Shown here piece after piece: positions 35,383 through 44,601 of a stretch of 64,000 bases of DNA. The DNA is taken from assembly GCA_038236905.1 (NCBI GenBank), contig JBBRZG010000002.1, forward strand, positions 19,064 to 83,063, written 5' to 3'. The DNA comes from UKL13-2 sp038236905. Its GTDB lineage: Bacteria; Pseudomonadota; Gammaproteobacteria; Burkholderiales; Usitatibacteraceae. A model generated the notes under the pieces. The model was given only the letters and a program-made list of their open reading frames with translations. It was not told the DNA's origin and searched no databases. The translations under genes were made by a program, and so were the position numbers. Numbering within the stretch: position 1 is the stretch's first letter; each line of letters opens with the position of its first letter.

Positions 35383-37266
35383 ATGAGTATGGTCAAACGA
35401 ATTTTAATTTATCTTGAACCTTGCATATTCCGCGACGATCCCTTGTTTTTATCCGGTCACTATCAGTGTTTTGTTGATCCGATCCTTCGAGCAATGTCCA
35501 AAGATTCGAGTTTAAGTTTTACAGGCTTCGCGGGCAATATTTTTCTCGCATTGGAAGGGCTTAAGTCGGCAAGAGCACTAAAGCGTACGCCACATGAGGT
35601 AAAGGTCTACGCCCTGTACAACAATGAAATTCTTGCAGATCGCGATTACTGTATCGAATCGTATGCTCGGGACATTTTTGATTCGAGCGACTCGCCGATA
35701 GACAACGGCGCGCTCGTTCGCCGTATTACCGAGATCTTAGCTGACGCCAAACCAGACTTCATCATTAGTACATCTCAAAACAAGTATCTCAAGCGGCTGG
35801 CCAGTGAAATTGGCGTTCCAGTTCTGAGTGTTGAGTTTGGTCCATTGCCTCGTTTGGCCTATCCCTTAAGCCGATTCTTATCAGTGCAGGGACATTTGTC
35901 AGACGGCCCACTCTCAACGCCACTGCGGCTCAAAACTGCGTTGGATGAGATAGAGGAATCGAACGGCGATATTGACGATTTTGAGGCAAACTATTTTCGA
36001 GCCATATCGCTTCATTCTCAATTTTCGGTAGTTCGTGACTATATGGCTGAGATGTCATCTGGCGGAACAGTATCGATGCTCAGTTTGCAGGCCGAGCAGT
36101 GGGTGACATGGGAAGGAGCGCTGGGGAAAAGGCGGTCTCTCGCGAGCATCATTCACGAGGCGCTTGCTAACCTTAAGACCGATAAGCTCATCGTCACATT
36201 TCACGCTGATTTAAAAGCTAGGTTAAACCCATCTTCCCTTCGAGAGATATGGCTTTCAGACAAGCGGTTGGAGTGGCTCCCAACGGATATTTCAGTAGGG
36301 TTTAGCGAGCTCTTTCTTCCTTTTGTTGACGAGCTTATTACCGTTTCGTCAAACTTGGCGATGGCAGGATACCTGCTCGGCAAACCTCTGAAGGCTATCG
36401 GCACATCGTTTGCTGGCACATTGGAAAGCCTCTCTGCGGAATGTGATAAAAATCAATCTGTTGTGGCGAGGGGCAGGTTGTTCAAGTACGTGACCGATCA
36501 TATGAGCATCGACGACAACGAGTTCCACGATGTAGATCGGCTGTCCGACCGAATCAGTAAACTTGTGGCGGGCCATAGATGCGAGCTTAGGCAATCTATT
36601 GCGACGCATCAGATTAACAATGAGTCTGAAAGAACTATAGATTTAGCGGAAAATAAATCTATCGATTCCACCAGCGTTGATCTAAAGTCGATTCAAGACG
36701 CAATCCGTACCTGCCTTGATGGAACTCCTCACGAGCTTCTACCTTTGCGATTTGGACGGCATTTTTTGAGCTATTGCCTCCCAAACGGGGCAGTTGGGGC
36801 TGAGTTTGGAGTAGCCAAAGGATTCTTCTCGGAATCGTTATTGAGATCGGGAAAGTTCGATCTCTTATACTCAGTGGATAAGTGGAGTGATCACCACGAC
36901 GATGCTGAGGCTGAACTTGTTCGCGGAAGACTTTTTGAATTTGGGGAGCAATCCCAAATCTTGAAAATGTCATTTAGTGATGCGCTGAAAGTTATTCCAG
37001 ATCGTTCGTTAGATTTTGTATACGTCGATGGTTATGCACACACTGGACAAGATCCAGACATCATTAGTTTTTGTCTTGGGAAGGTCAAAGTAGGCGGCGT
37101 GGTCGCCGCACATGACTATGACCGGTTTAGTTGGCCCATCAATCATCGCAAGCTTACGGAGTTATTTTCATCGAGGAGATTTTCAGACGTAACCATCTAC
37201 CCAGGGGTCTTAACGGGCAATGACGAAGACATTTTTGCAAGCATAGCGGCAAGATACTTGGGATAA
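35383..37266 (+). CDS. Fusion: capsule-synthase-like N-terminus and class I methyltransferase C-terminus
   Basis: A 627-residue protein with GAGG 5 nt before the ATG. Residues about 1-400 resemble the KpsC/KpsS-type Capsule_synth fold: an N-terminal ILIYLEPCIFRDDPLF block and, near residue 325, TVSSNLAMAGYLLGKPLKAIG, the donor-site element of that family. Residues about 445-627 are a class I SAM methyltransferase (GAVGAEFGVAKGFFSE as motif I, then FVYVDGYAHTG), similar to Methyltransf_24 proteins. The fusion suggests sugar transfer and methylation, perhaps capping a chain end, in one enzyme. The N-terminal assignment is weaker than the C-terminal one. Confidence 0.66.
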   Translation: MSMVKRILIYLEPCIFRDDPLFLSGHYQCFVDPILRAMSKDSSLSFTGFAGNIFLALEGLKSARALKRTPHEVKVYALYNNEILADRDYCIESYARDIFDSSDSPIDNGALVRRITEILADAKPDFIISTSQNKYLKRLASEIGVPVLSVEFGPLPRLAYPLSRFLSVQGHLSDGPLSTPLRLKTALDEIEESNGDIDDFEANYFRAISLHSQFSVVRDYMAEMSSGGTVSMLSLQAEQWVTWEGALGKRRSLASIIHEALANLKTDKLIVTFHADLKARLNPSSLREIWLSDKRLEWLPTDISVGFSELFLPFVDELITVSSNLAMAGYLLGKPLKAIGTSFAGTLESLSAECDKNQSVVARGRLFKYVTDHMSIDDNEFHDVDRLSDRISKLVAGHRCELRQSIATHQINNESERTIDLAENKSIDSTSVDLKSIQDAIRTCLDGTPHELLPLRFGRHFLSYCLPNGAVGAEFGVAKGFFSESLLRSGKFDLLYSVDKWSDHHDDAEAELVRGRLFEFGEQSQILKMSFSDALKVIPDRSLDFVYVDGYAHTGQDPDIISFCLGKVKVGGVVAAHDYDRFSWPINHRKLTELFSSRRFSDVTIYPGVLTGNDEDIFASIAARYLG

Positions 37267-37964
37267 ATATTCGCTTCCCCTATACTACAAAAGAACAAAA
37301 ATGAATGAGCGCGCGAATACGTTTGTCGCGGGCGAAGTTTTGGGCTAATTGATACTCCCAATTCCCGTCGCTGCCTTTGAGCTAAAAATAGGTCATGCTT
37401 TCTAAATCCTAGTTGTGGCGGTTCTCCGTTTCCACTTGGATTGCTCCATTGTGCGTTCGCAGGCGGACGGCCGATAGAACGGCAGAATATCTACGCGGTG
37501 TCGCCCTTGCTCTTTATGGCATAACAGGTCGCAATATGGACAACACAGTGGACGAAACTGGATATACGCCAAACCCCGTTTATAGGCCTGGCTCCCGTGC
37601 GGATGCAACGACAGGCTAACCCGGTATTTTCACTGTTTCTGGCTGCGTGATTGTAGTTTGCAGAGAAAGCACTTCGTACAGCTAGCGCCCGAAATATCGG
37701 TATGAGCGGCTTGGCACTGTTAATGCATTACTCGGGCATCAGCCGGCGTTGAATCAGCTGCGACGATCACGGACGCGCAGATAATGTGCGGCCTAGCGTT
37801 TATACAACGTAAACGAAAAGGCGCAAAAGAGCGGGCACCCGTGGATTGAACGAATTTCACGTAAAATTTCTGACGCTTGTGATAAAACCTTCGTCCTGTA
37901 ATTGGCTGCTTAACAATTTGCATTGGTCTCTCCCTTAATGATTTCTCCTGAAAATGGCTTACCA
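37267..37964. other. Non-coding region upstream of the export lipoprotein gene
   Basis: About 700 bases. Short frames on both strands carry no family or signal features. The one notable element is a sigma-54-like promoter at 37711-37728. I see no terminator for the preceding gene. Confidence 0.55.
37711..37728 (+). promoter_or_regulatory. Sigma-54 (RpoN)-like promoter
   Basis: The sequence TTGGCACTGTTAATGCAT has TGGCAC and TGCA with GG and GC exactly 10 nt apart. It differs from consensus at two less-conserved places: the base after TGGCAC, and ATGC for TTGC. Transcription would start near 37739, about 225 nt before the Wza/KpsD-like gene. Confidence 0.5.
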
Positions 37965-39125
37965 ATGACTCAATTTGCTCGCTTTCGAGCGTTCGCTAGT
38001 GCCCCTGCCTTCGCCTTGGTAGGCATTTTTTTGGGTGGTTGTGCGCACCTTCCAAGCAGCGGCCCGACTGCCTCAGAAGTCAATAGCAGCGCGGCTTCTG
38101 GCGCGATTCAGGTGGTGGATGTTGATGCGTCTGTGGTGCAGCAATTGGTGAAGCATCGTAAACAAAAGCTGTTTTCTGAAAGCCTTCTGCCGGCGGTTCA
38201 AAGCGGCTATCGCGTGGGCGCAGGTGACGTCATCGAGGTCTCAATTTGGGAGGCCCCACCCGCAACGCTGTTTAGCACCAGTGCGGTAGATCCACGCGCG
38301 CAGTCTGCCACGCGGGCAGTGACCCTCACTGACCTGCTGGTGGATGGCGAAGGCACTATCCGCATTCCATTTGCAGGCCGCGTGCAGGCATCCGGTCAGA
38401 CGCTGGGCGCGATCGAGGCCGATATCGTCAAGCGACTGACCGGTAAAGCCAATCAGCCGGAGGTATTGGTGCGTCTGGTAAAGAACGCCTCGCTGAACGC
38501 CACTGTGGTCGGCGAAGTCAATACCAGCCTGCGTTTCCCGCTGTCGCCCAGCGGCGAAAAATTATTGGATGCGATTGCGGCGGCTGGTGGCGTCCGTCAA
38601 TCAGTCAACAAGATCACGATCCAACTGACCCGCGGAAAAGATGTCTTCGCGATGCCGCTCGACACGATCATTCGCGACCCGCGCCAGAATGTATCGCTGA
38701 TTCGCGGCGATGTCATCACTGCGCTATACCAAACCAACAGTTTTAACGCGTTGGGGGCGACCGGAAAAAACGAAGAAATTCCGTTCGAAGCGCAAGGAAT
38801 TTCGCTCGCACAGGCGCTGGCCAGAAGCGGCGGATTACAGGATTCACGTTCAGACGCGCGCGGCGTTTTCATATTTCGCTTTGAGCCCAGAGCCGCGCTC
38901 AAATGGGCGGCAGAACCCGCAACGACAGCGGATGACCGGGTTCCGGTCGTGTACCGTATCGATTTAAAAAATCCAAACAGCTTTTTCGTGATGCAGGGCT
39001 TTGCGATCAACGACAAAGATTTGCTTTATGTCTCGAACGCGCCGGCTGCTGAGCTGCAGAAGTTCCTGAACGTCGTATTCTCGATTGCGTATCCGTTGTT
39101 GAATGTGGTGCAGATTACTAAATAA
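37965..39125 (+). CDS. Polysaccharide export outer-membrane lipoprotein (Wza/KpsD family)
   Basis: A protein of about 386 residues. The signal ends in IFLGGC, with lipidation near residue 26. YRVGAGDVIEVSIWEAP opens the Poly_export domain. GEGTIRIPFAGRVQASGQTLG and the following GKANQPEVLVRL belong to it. SLNATVVGEV and SPSGEKLLDAIAAAGG are SLBB-type ligand-binding modules. FAINDKDLLYVSNAPA closes the domain order. These proteins form the octameric channel that carries capsule or exopolysaccharide through the outer membrane. The start is not firm: ATG at 37938 is also in frame. No inner-membrane co-polymerase (Wzc/KpsE) lies beside it. Confidence 0.9.
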   Translation: MTQFARFRAFASAPAFALVGIFLGGCAHLPSSGPTASEVNSSAASGAIQVVDVDASVVQQLVKHRKQKLFSESLLPAVQSGYRVGAGDVIEVSIWEAPPATLFSTSAVDPRAQSATRAVTLTDLLVDGEGTIRIPFAGRVQASGQTLGAIEADIVKRLTGKANQPEVLVRLVKNASLNATVVGEVNTSLRFPLSPSGEKLLDAIAAAGGVRQSVNKITIQLTRGKDVFAMPLDTIIRDPRQNVSLIRGDVITALYQTNSFNALGATGKNEEIPFEAQGISLAQALARSGGLQDSRSDARGVFIFRFEPRAALKWAAEPATTADDRVPVVYRIDLKNPNSFFVMQGFAINDKDLLYVSNAPAAELQKFLNVVFSIAYPLLNVVQITK

Positions 39126-39176
39126 GGCTACAAAGCAGGCTAGCGAGCTTTAAAACGACGTCGTGAAACTCATTCA

Positions 39177-39952
39177 ATGCGAATAGCGCTTATTAGGTAT
39201 CCAAGATCGGGGAATAATTGGCTTTGATAAATGCTGGCCAGCGCTTTAGATCTAGACCAACTCACAGTTCACAATCCTAATGACGTGCAATGGGCAAATT
39301 TGCCTAAACGAGTCATTTTGCAGCTTCACTGGAATAGAACAGACGACTTTTGAATCTACTTATCTCGCATAACTTTCGCATCATTACTATTGCTCGTCAT
39401 CCGCTAGACACTCTGCTTTCAAATCTACAGTTTTCATCAAGTGAGCTACAAACCGCCCGCTGGCTTGAGGGTGCGGGTGGAGGTGAAATGTCAATTCACA
39501 ACCAGTTGCCATCTTCATCGGCCTTCCTCTCTTATTGCGAAAGCGCACGAGCTCAAGCATTGCTCGGCGTAACCACGAGCTGGTGGGCGCAATCAGGAGC
39601 CACTATGGTCAAATACGAAAATCTAGTTGAGGACTTGAATTATTCACTTGAAAATGTATTTTAAGATTTAGGCGGTAAAGATATTGCAAATCGAGTCGAC
39701 TTAGAGTTCTTTTCGCTGGAAAAATTGCGGATGGCATCAACAAACAATCACTTTTGGCAACGTCGTCCGGGGCTATGGCGTAGTTTGTTTACAATTGGTG
39801 ATGCAATTAGGCTCAGAGACTTTCACAGCAAAGTCTTCGCCGCTATTGGATATTCTCTTGAAGATGAGCACGGTGTTGGTGAAGCCAACACCGTTGAGGC
39901 AATCGACAAAAATTGGGTCGCTCTCGCGCACAAAGTGAGCGAAGGCGTTTAG
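39177..39952 (+). pseudogene. Decayed sulfotransferase gene
   Basis: The remains of a small sulfotransferase can be read across three breaks. MRIALIRYPRSGNNWL at 39177 is the PAPS-binding 5' motif, but TGA TAA at 39225-39230 follows. The same frame continues as MLASALDLDQLT through ILQLHWNRTDDF. A shift near 39350 then changes frame into RIITIARHPLDTLLSNLQF. An in-frame TAA at 39662-39664 interrupts VKYENLVEDL and DLGGKDIANRVDLEFF. The last part has NHFWQRRPGLWRSLF and ends at 39952. The several independent lesions show loss of function rather than one sequencing error. It would have sulfated the capsule or lipid. Confidence 0.75.
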
Positions 39953-40500
39953 ACCAAAAGTGTGCGTGAGGATATAACCGTGCTTGAATTGGTTCTCGAC
40001 TACGGCGGCGCAAACGCTAGATTAGCGTAGCAATTTAAGCATCGACACACACGGCTGGAACGTAGAGTACGTGAATGTTTAGTTTGCGCGCAAAGAGGCA
40101 GAGACTTGTCTTTGGCCTGATATGGGTGGCTAGATTCGCTGATCGATTCGGCTAAGGTCCCATTCTCCTAATGGGAAAGTAATGACATTTATTTGAAGCA
40201 AGCCTCTGAGGAAGTAAATATCAACTGTTCTTTATGTAGAGATATAGGATTTAGATGCGCATCAGCGGCTTTTAAAGGTTTACTTAAGAACGTTACTGTC
40301 ACGGTTTTTATAATACAGTCGTATTTACATAGTCTATAAGTTTGGGCGTTTTTGAGCATATGATTCTCTGGAAATTCGCAAACGATGACGCCAAAATCGC
40401 GGAAATTTTTACTATGGCTGGCTTGGGAAGCTCAAATCTTCCGATTCTTAAATTGAAATAAATAAATCCAAAAGTGCCTAATCACCTGGCGCAATAGAGT
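39953..40500. other. AT-rich non-coding stretch with possible gene remnants
   Basis: About 550 bases with no intact frame above 60 codons. A fragment around 40371-40461 encodes MILWKFANDDAKIAEIFTMAGLGS and ends in a stop, and it looks like the tail of a lost gene. I cannot assign it to a family. The region looks like continued decay next to the sulfotransferase pseudogene. Confidence 0.45.
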
Positions 40501-41694
40501 ATGAACTTGCTCACCTTAAGTACGTTTCCATTTGACAAGCCGCGCCACGGTGGGCAGCAAAGGCTGTCGAGCATCGTTAAAAAGTACAAATCACTTGGGC
40601 ATGTGGTCCAATCGATCGGCGTTCTCGGTTCGCGAATATACGACAATCAAGCAGGCTTTCTAAGCTGTCCTGCGGACGACGTGCTCTCTGAGCAGGTAAA
40701 AAACACACTTTTCATGGAAGACTTAGCCATCGGTAGATTGTTTGCGAGTTCTGATGATTATTTTTCGCGCTTAGCGAATAACATTAGCGTCACCCCGGAT
40801 GTCATTCATGTAGAACTTCCCTGGCTTTTTGATTTTGCGCTTCGTTACAGGAAGATGATTGGAAAAAAAGAAATCAAGATAATTTATGGTTCGGAAAACA
40901 TTGAACATAAACTCAAGTACGCACTTCTAAGGCCTCATCTTCCCGAAATTGACGCCGCTGGCGCTTCGGATCAAGCATTGCAATGCGAATTGTCTGCAAT
41001 CAAAAACGCTGACGCTATTTGTTGTGTGTCGCAGCAAGATTTGGAATGGACAAAGCAATTCACTGCCGCGCGTTGCGTAGTCGCTTCGAATGGGGTGAAT
41101 CAACGGGAGGTCACAGTTGCGGGGATTCAATCAGCGAGTCGCATTACTGACAACAAAAAATTTGCACTTTATTGCGCTAGCGGGTATCCGCCAAACGTAA
41201 CTGGTTTTTTCGATATATTTGGTGCTGGACTCGGATCTATCGCGCCAGATCAATTGTTGGTCGTGGCCGGTAGCGCTGGGCCAAGTATTCAATCCCATCG
41301 ATTAGCATCAAGGATAGCTGGAATCACTTCGAAGCTTAGGGTGGTCGGAGAGGTTGACGAACCAACGCTTCAAGGGCTCTTGAACGCGGCTCACGTAATT
41401 GTTTTGCCAATTACTCAAGGTGAGGGCACGAATCTAAAAACTGCCGAAGCGCTATGGGCAAAAAAATACATTGTTGCCACGACCAAAGCCATGCGTGGAT
41501 TCGAACCTTTCACGCGCGCGCAAGGCTTGTTTGTAAACGATAGGCCGAGTGATTTTTTACAATCTTTACAAACGGCGATGAGCGCGGCGCCTTGCGACAA
41601 AAAGGTGCAGGAGTCCCCAAGCCGCGAAGCGGTACTGTGGGAACACACACTGCGCTCTTTGCCCGACTTGCTTAAATTACCCGGCCGCCCATGA
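40501..41694 (+). CDS. GT4-like glycosyltransferase
   Basis: A 397-residue GT-B enzyme. LSTFPFDKPRHGGQQRLSSI is the N-terminal acceptor-site opening. IIYGSENIEHKLKYALL and ICCVSQQDLEW lie in the central region. ITQGEGTNLKTAEALWAKKYI carries the donor-site EGTN-L-E block that replaces the usual E-x7-E. These features match a glycan-assembly transferase of the GT4 group. Its stop overlaps the next gene's start by ATGA, so the two glycosyltransferases are coupled. Confidence 0.82.
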   Translation: MNLLTLSTFPFDKPRHGGQQRLSSIVKKYKSLGHVVQSIGVLGSRIYDNQAGFLSCPADDVLSEQVKNTLFMEDLAIGRLFASSDDYFSRLANNISVTPDVIHVELPWLFDFALRYRKMIGKKEIKIIYGSENIEHKLKYALLRPHLPEIDAAGASDQALQCELSAIKNADAICCVSQQDLEWTKQFTAARCVVASNGVNQREVTVAGIQSASRITDNKKFALYCASGYPPNVTGFFDIFGAGLGSIAPDQLLVVAGSAGPSIQSHRLASRIAGITSKLRVVGEVDEPTLQGLLNAAHVIVLPITQGEGTNLKTAEALWAKKYIVATTKAMRGFEPFTRAQGLFVNDRPSDFLQSLQTAMSAAPCDKKVQESPSREAVLWEHTLRSLPDLLKLPGRP

Positions 41695-43418
41695 GTACCA
41701 GCTTGCAGAGTTTAAACGCGGACTTTATTGTCTGGATGAACGTAACAACAAGCGCTGAATGGTCGAGACCAGCGGTCGGCATTGTCAGGGTGGAGCAGTC
41801 ATTGGCTCAGGCACTTCAGGATTTGCTTGGGGATGGCCGCTTTAAGCGTTGTGTATGGCAAGACGGACGATTCATGGAGCGTCTTGATTTTAAGGAAACT
41901 AATTTAGCTATCAATGCGGTGATGGACTCCATTTTGCCAAAGACGCCTGCGTTCGAATCGAGTAGGCGGTTTTTACAAAGAGCGCTAGAGCGATATTCTG
42001 ATAGCGTAACCCTTTCGGACGTTGATAACGGGGGCGCCATGGAAGTTTCAATTCCATACGAAAATGAATTTTCAATGGAGCCTCGACCGGGCGATGTGCT
42101 TATTTCAGTTGGGCTAGACTGGGATAAGCCCTACGCGAACGAATTTTTTACGATCAAGAAAAAACGGGGAGTGCACGTTATCACCTGTTGTTACGACCTC
42201 ATTCCCGTGCTTTTCCCACAATATTGCGTGGGTGATGTCGCCCCCCGTTTTAGAGAGTATTTCTCATCGTTAACATGGGGATCTGCTGGGGTTTTGTGCA
42301 TATCGGAGCAAACTAAAAGTGATTATTTGGCTCTGTGTCAGTCATCGGGGGCACCTGCAGTAGACACCTGCGTCATGCCGCTGGGCGACACTTTGCCTGG
42401 CAGTAATGTTGAGGTAACGAAAGAAGCCGCAGCGCTAAAGGGGCTACGTTTTTTACTTTTTGTTTCTACGATCGAGCGACGCAAAAACCACGAAGTACTT
42501 TATCGGGCCTACCGTATCCTCTGCGAAAAAGGGCACCAAGATACCCTACCAAAATTGGTTTTTGTCGGTATGCCTGGGTGGGGGGTTGGAGATTTACTTA
42601 AAGACATTGAGCTCGACCCAATGACGCAGGACTTGATCGTACAGCTCAACCACGTCTCGGACGACGATTTGAATTGGCTCTATCGTAACGCGTTTTTTTG
42701 CGTTTATCCTTCGTTGTACGAGGGGTGGGGATTGCCGGTAGCGGAGGCGCTTGTGCACGGTAAGGCGGTGATAAGTTCGGACAAAGGCTCGTTGCCCGAG
42801 GTCGGCGGCGATCTCGTTAAATATCTATCTCCATGGGACGCGGATGCCTGGGCAAATGCGATATTGGAAATGTGTTTAAATCCAGAAAAGGTCGCTTCGA
42901 TTGAATCAAAAGTAAAGGCAGAATATCAAAAGCGTACTTGGAAACAATGTGCGGAAGTCGTGAATGCATTTGCTAAATCTGTTGTTGAGAAACAACAGCG
43001 ATTTCCACTTGCCTTATTTCCAGGCTATGACTTTAGCAGCGAAGTCGGTATTCATGTGGGGCCATCATTGTTCAACATGGATAAACGCGGATACCTAATG
43101 CATGGGCCATATTGGGCGCTTGGCCCCGGCAAATACAGAATTGAATTGTTCGGTCGGGCGATTGATAAATCGGCAACACTAATAATAGATTTTTTATCGG
43201 ATGGCGCATCGCGGGTTTTTTACGTGCGACACGTGACTCTCGAGCCTACTGAAGACGCAAGCTCGAAACCAAGTGGCCTAGCCAGTACCGCCTTGATACA
43301 TTCATTTGATATCTCTGTGGGCGGGTTGATAAACGACTTCGAAATTCGTTGTTTTGTTCGAGCCGGAAATGTGGAGCTCACACGCGTCAATATTCTGGAC
43401 CAAACAGCAACGCGTTAG
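41691..43418 (+). CDS. GT4 glycosyltransferase with C-terminal beta-sandwich extension
   Basis: A 575-residue protein. Residues about 8-430 are a GT4 transferase: RPAVGIVRVEQSLAQAL, CYDLIPVLFPQYCVGD, VSTIERRKNHEVLYRAY and YEGWGLPVAEALVHGKAVI. Residues about 435-575 are an extra beta-rich domain (HVGPSLFNMDKRGYLMHGPY, GLINDFEIRCFVRAG) like the carbohydrate-binding tails of some capsule and O-antigen transferases, so it may bind the growing glycan. It overlaps the upstream gene by 4 nt. The sugar and linkage are unknown. Confidence 0.84.
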   Translation: MSTSLQSLNADFIVWMNVTTSAEWSRPAVGIVRVEQSLAQALQDLLGDGRFKRCVWQDGRFMERLDFKETNLAINAVMDSILPKTPAFESSRRFLQRALERYSDSVTLSDVDNGGAMEVSIPYENEFSMEPRPGDVLISVGLDWDKPYANEFFTIKKKRGVHVITCCYDLIPVLFPQYCVGDVAPRFREYFSSLTWGSAGVLCISEQTKSDYLALCQSSGAPAVDTCVMPLGDTLPGSNVEVTKEAAALKGLRFLLFVSTIERRKNHEVLYRAYRILCEKGHQDTLPKLVFVGMPGWGVGDLLKDIELDPMTQDLIVQLNHVSDDDLNWLYRNAFFCVYPSLYEGWGLPVAEALVHGKAVISSDKGSLPEVGGDLVKYLSPWDADAWANAILEMCLNPEKVASIESKVKAEYQKRTWKQCAEVVNAFAKSVVEKQQRFPLALFPGYDFSSEVGIHVGPSLFNMDKRGYLMHGPYWALGPGKYRIELFGRAIDKSATLIIDFLSDGASRVFYVRHVTLEPTEDASSKPSGLASTALIHSFDISVGGLINDFEIRCFVRAGNVELTRVNILDQTATR

Positions 43419-43494
43419 CGTGTTCATATTTTGATCCTAGAGACATCGAGCAAATACGAGGCGACCCTGATGAAAAAGTTTGTGGGAAAACGAG

Positions 43495-44205
43495 ATGGAC
43501 TTTGAAGCGAGGCTAGAGGCGTTTTACTGCCAATTGGATCTGGAGGGCACAACTGTCATTGACATCGGCGCCCATATTGGAAGACATGCTATTCCTTTGG
43601 CAAAAAAAATAGGGCCGGCTGGCCTACTTTACGCATTTGAGCCCATCCCGGTGATCCGAAACCGATTGAGCGAATATATTTACGCCAGTGGCCTGAACAA
43701 TGTGGTGGTGCTGCCTTTTGCGTTATCCACCAAGCGTGAAGTTGCAGACTTCACCTATATTCCAAACTTGCCGGAAGAATCTGGCCTGAAAGAGCGTCGC
43801 ATATACAACGACGTTCCGAGTGAATTTCAAAAAATCAAAGTAGGTGTTTTTCGGCTGGATGAACTAATACCACTAGGCAGTGAAATTAGCTTTCTCAAGA
43901 TCGATGTTGAAGGCGGCGAGCTCGATGTATTCGTTGGCGCAAGTCAGCTTCTAGAGGCGTCTCGCCCTATCGTCGCATTTGAATGTGGGGCGGCTTCTTT
44001 TTTGGGGTATCACGAGGCCCCCGACCGCATATTTGAAATTTTTCATACGCTGGGATATCAAATATTTGCCATCACCGGGGAACGCATGTTCACAAAAGAG
44101 GAATTCTATAAAGCCGCCTACGCTCAAAACTTTTGGGACTATATTGCGTTTCCGCCTGGCAAAGCAGATTTGGCAAGTTTCCTCACAAATCTATTATTTG
44201 CGTAG
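43495..44205 (+). CDS. FkbM-family methyltransferase, possibly truncated at the N-terminus
   Basis: A protein of about 236 residues. TVIDIGAHIGRHAIPLAKK is SAM motif I. AFEPIPVIRNRL and FLKIDVEGGELDVFVGAS are FkbM family blocks. ATG 43495 follows GGGA at about 8 nt. TTG at 43480 would add MWENE, which fits relatives better. The frame just upstream (YFDPRDIEQIRGDPDEKV) looks like the missing N-terminus, separated by an extra TG near 43480. Either the gene has suffered a two-base insertion or the short form is genuine. FkbM enzymes O-methylate sugars. Confidence 0.8.
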   Translation: MDFEARLEAFYCQLDLEGTTVIDIGAHIGRHAIPLAKKIGPAGLLYAFEPIPVIRNRLSEYIYASGLNNVVVLPFALSTKREVADFTYIPNLPEESGLKERRIYNDVPSEFQKIKVGVFRLDELIPLGSEISFLKIDVEGGELDVFVGASQLLEASRPIVAFECGAASFLGYHEAPDRIFEIFHTLGYQIFAITGERMFTKEEFYKAAYAQNFWDYIAFPPGKADLASFLTNLLFA

Positions 44206-44601
44206 CCTCAAACTACGCATTTGTTCTTTATTTTTTCACGTGGCGTACTGATTGAACGTACAACACAACTCCTAGCGTGCGCAAAAGCGCATCATTTAGC
44301 TTGGTTTGTCCGGATTCACGGGTATGACTTACCAATGCAGCACCCTCAGTGCCGATTGAGCGACCTCTCGGCCTAAACGCTACTTCCTGTGGCTATTATT
44401 TCCGCTTTTGGCAGCCAAATAGTTTTGGTATAGAGCCTTCGCGGCCTAGCGCTCTCATCCCTCGGCATCAGACTTATCCCGATACCCTGATCACGGTATA
44501 GCAATCCACTGATTATTCTCTAATACTCAAATGCGAAAGTCGGCGGGATCGAGGTTAGAACACCTAACGTAGCGCCAATTCGTCCACAAAAGGAAAATAA
44601 A
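44206..44601. other. Intergenic region
   Basis: About 395 bases between the FkbM gene and the adhesin-like gene. I find no gene, no hairpin with T-run and no sigma-54 motif. It presumably holds the promoter of the next gene, whose ATG has a strong Shine-Dalgarno sequence (AAGGAAAATAAA). Confidence 0.5.

Noticed and set aside
37720..37965. 81-residue minus-strand frame
   Set aside because: No family or start signal, and it overlaps the sigma-54-like site and the start of the export gene.
39350..39952. Two separate small genes (39350-39664 and 39725-39952)
   Set aside because: They lie in one frame separated by a single TAA, and with 39177-39349 they form one sulfotransferase, so I call one pseudogene.
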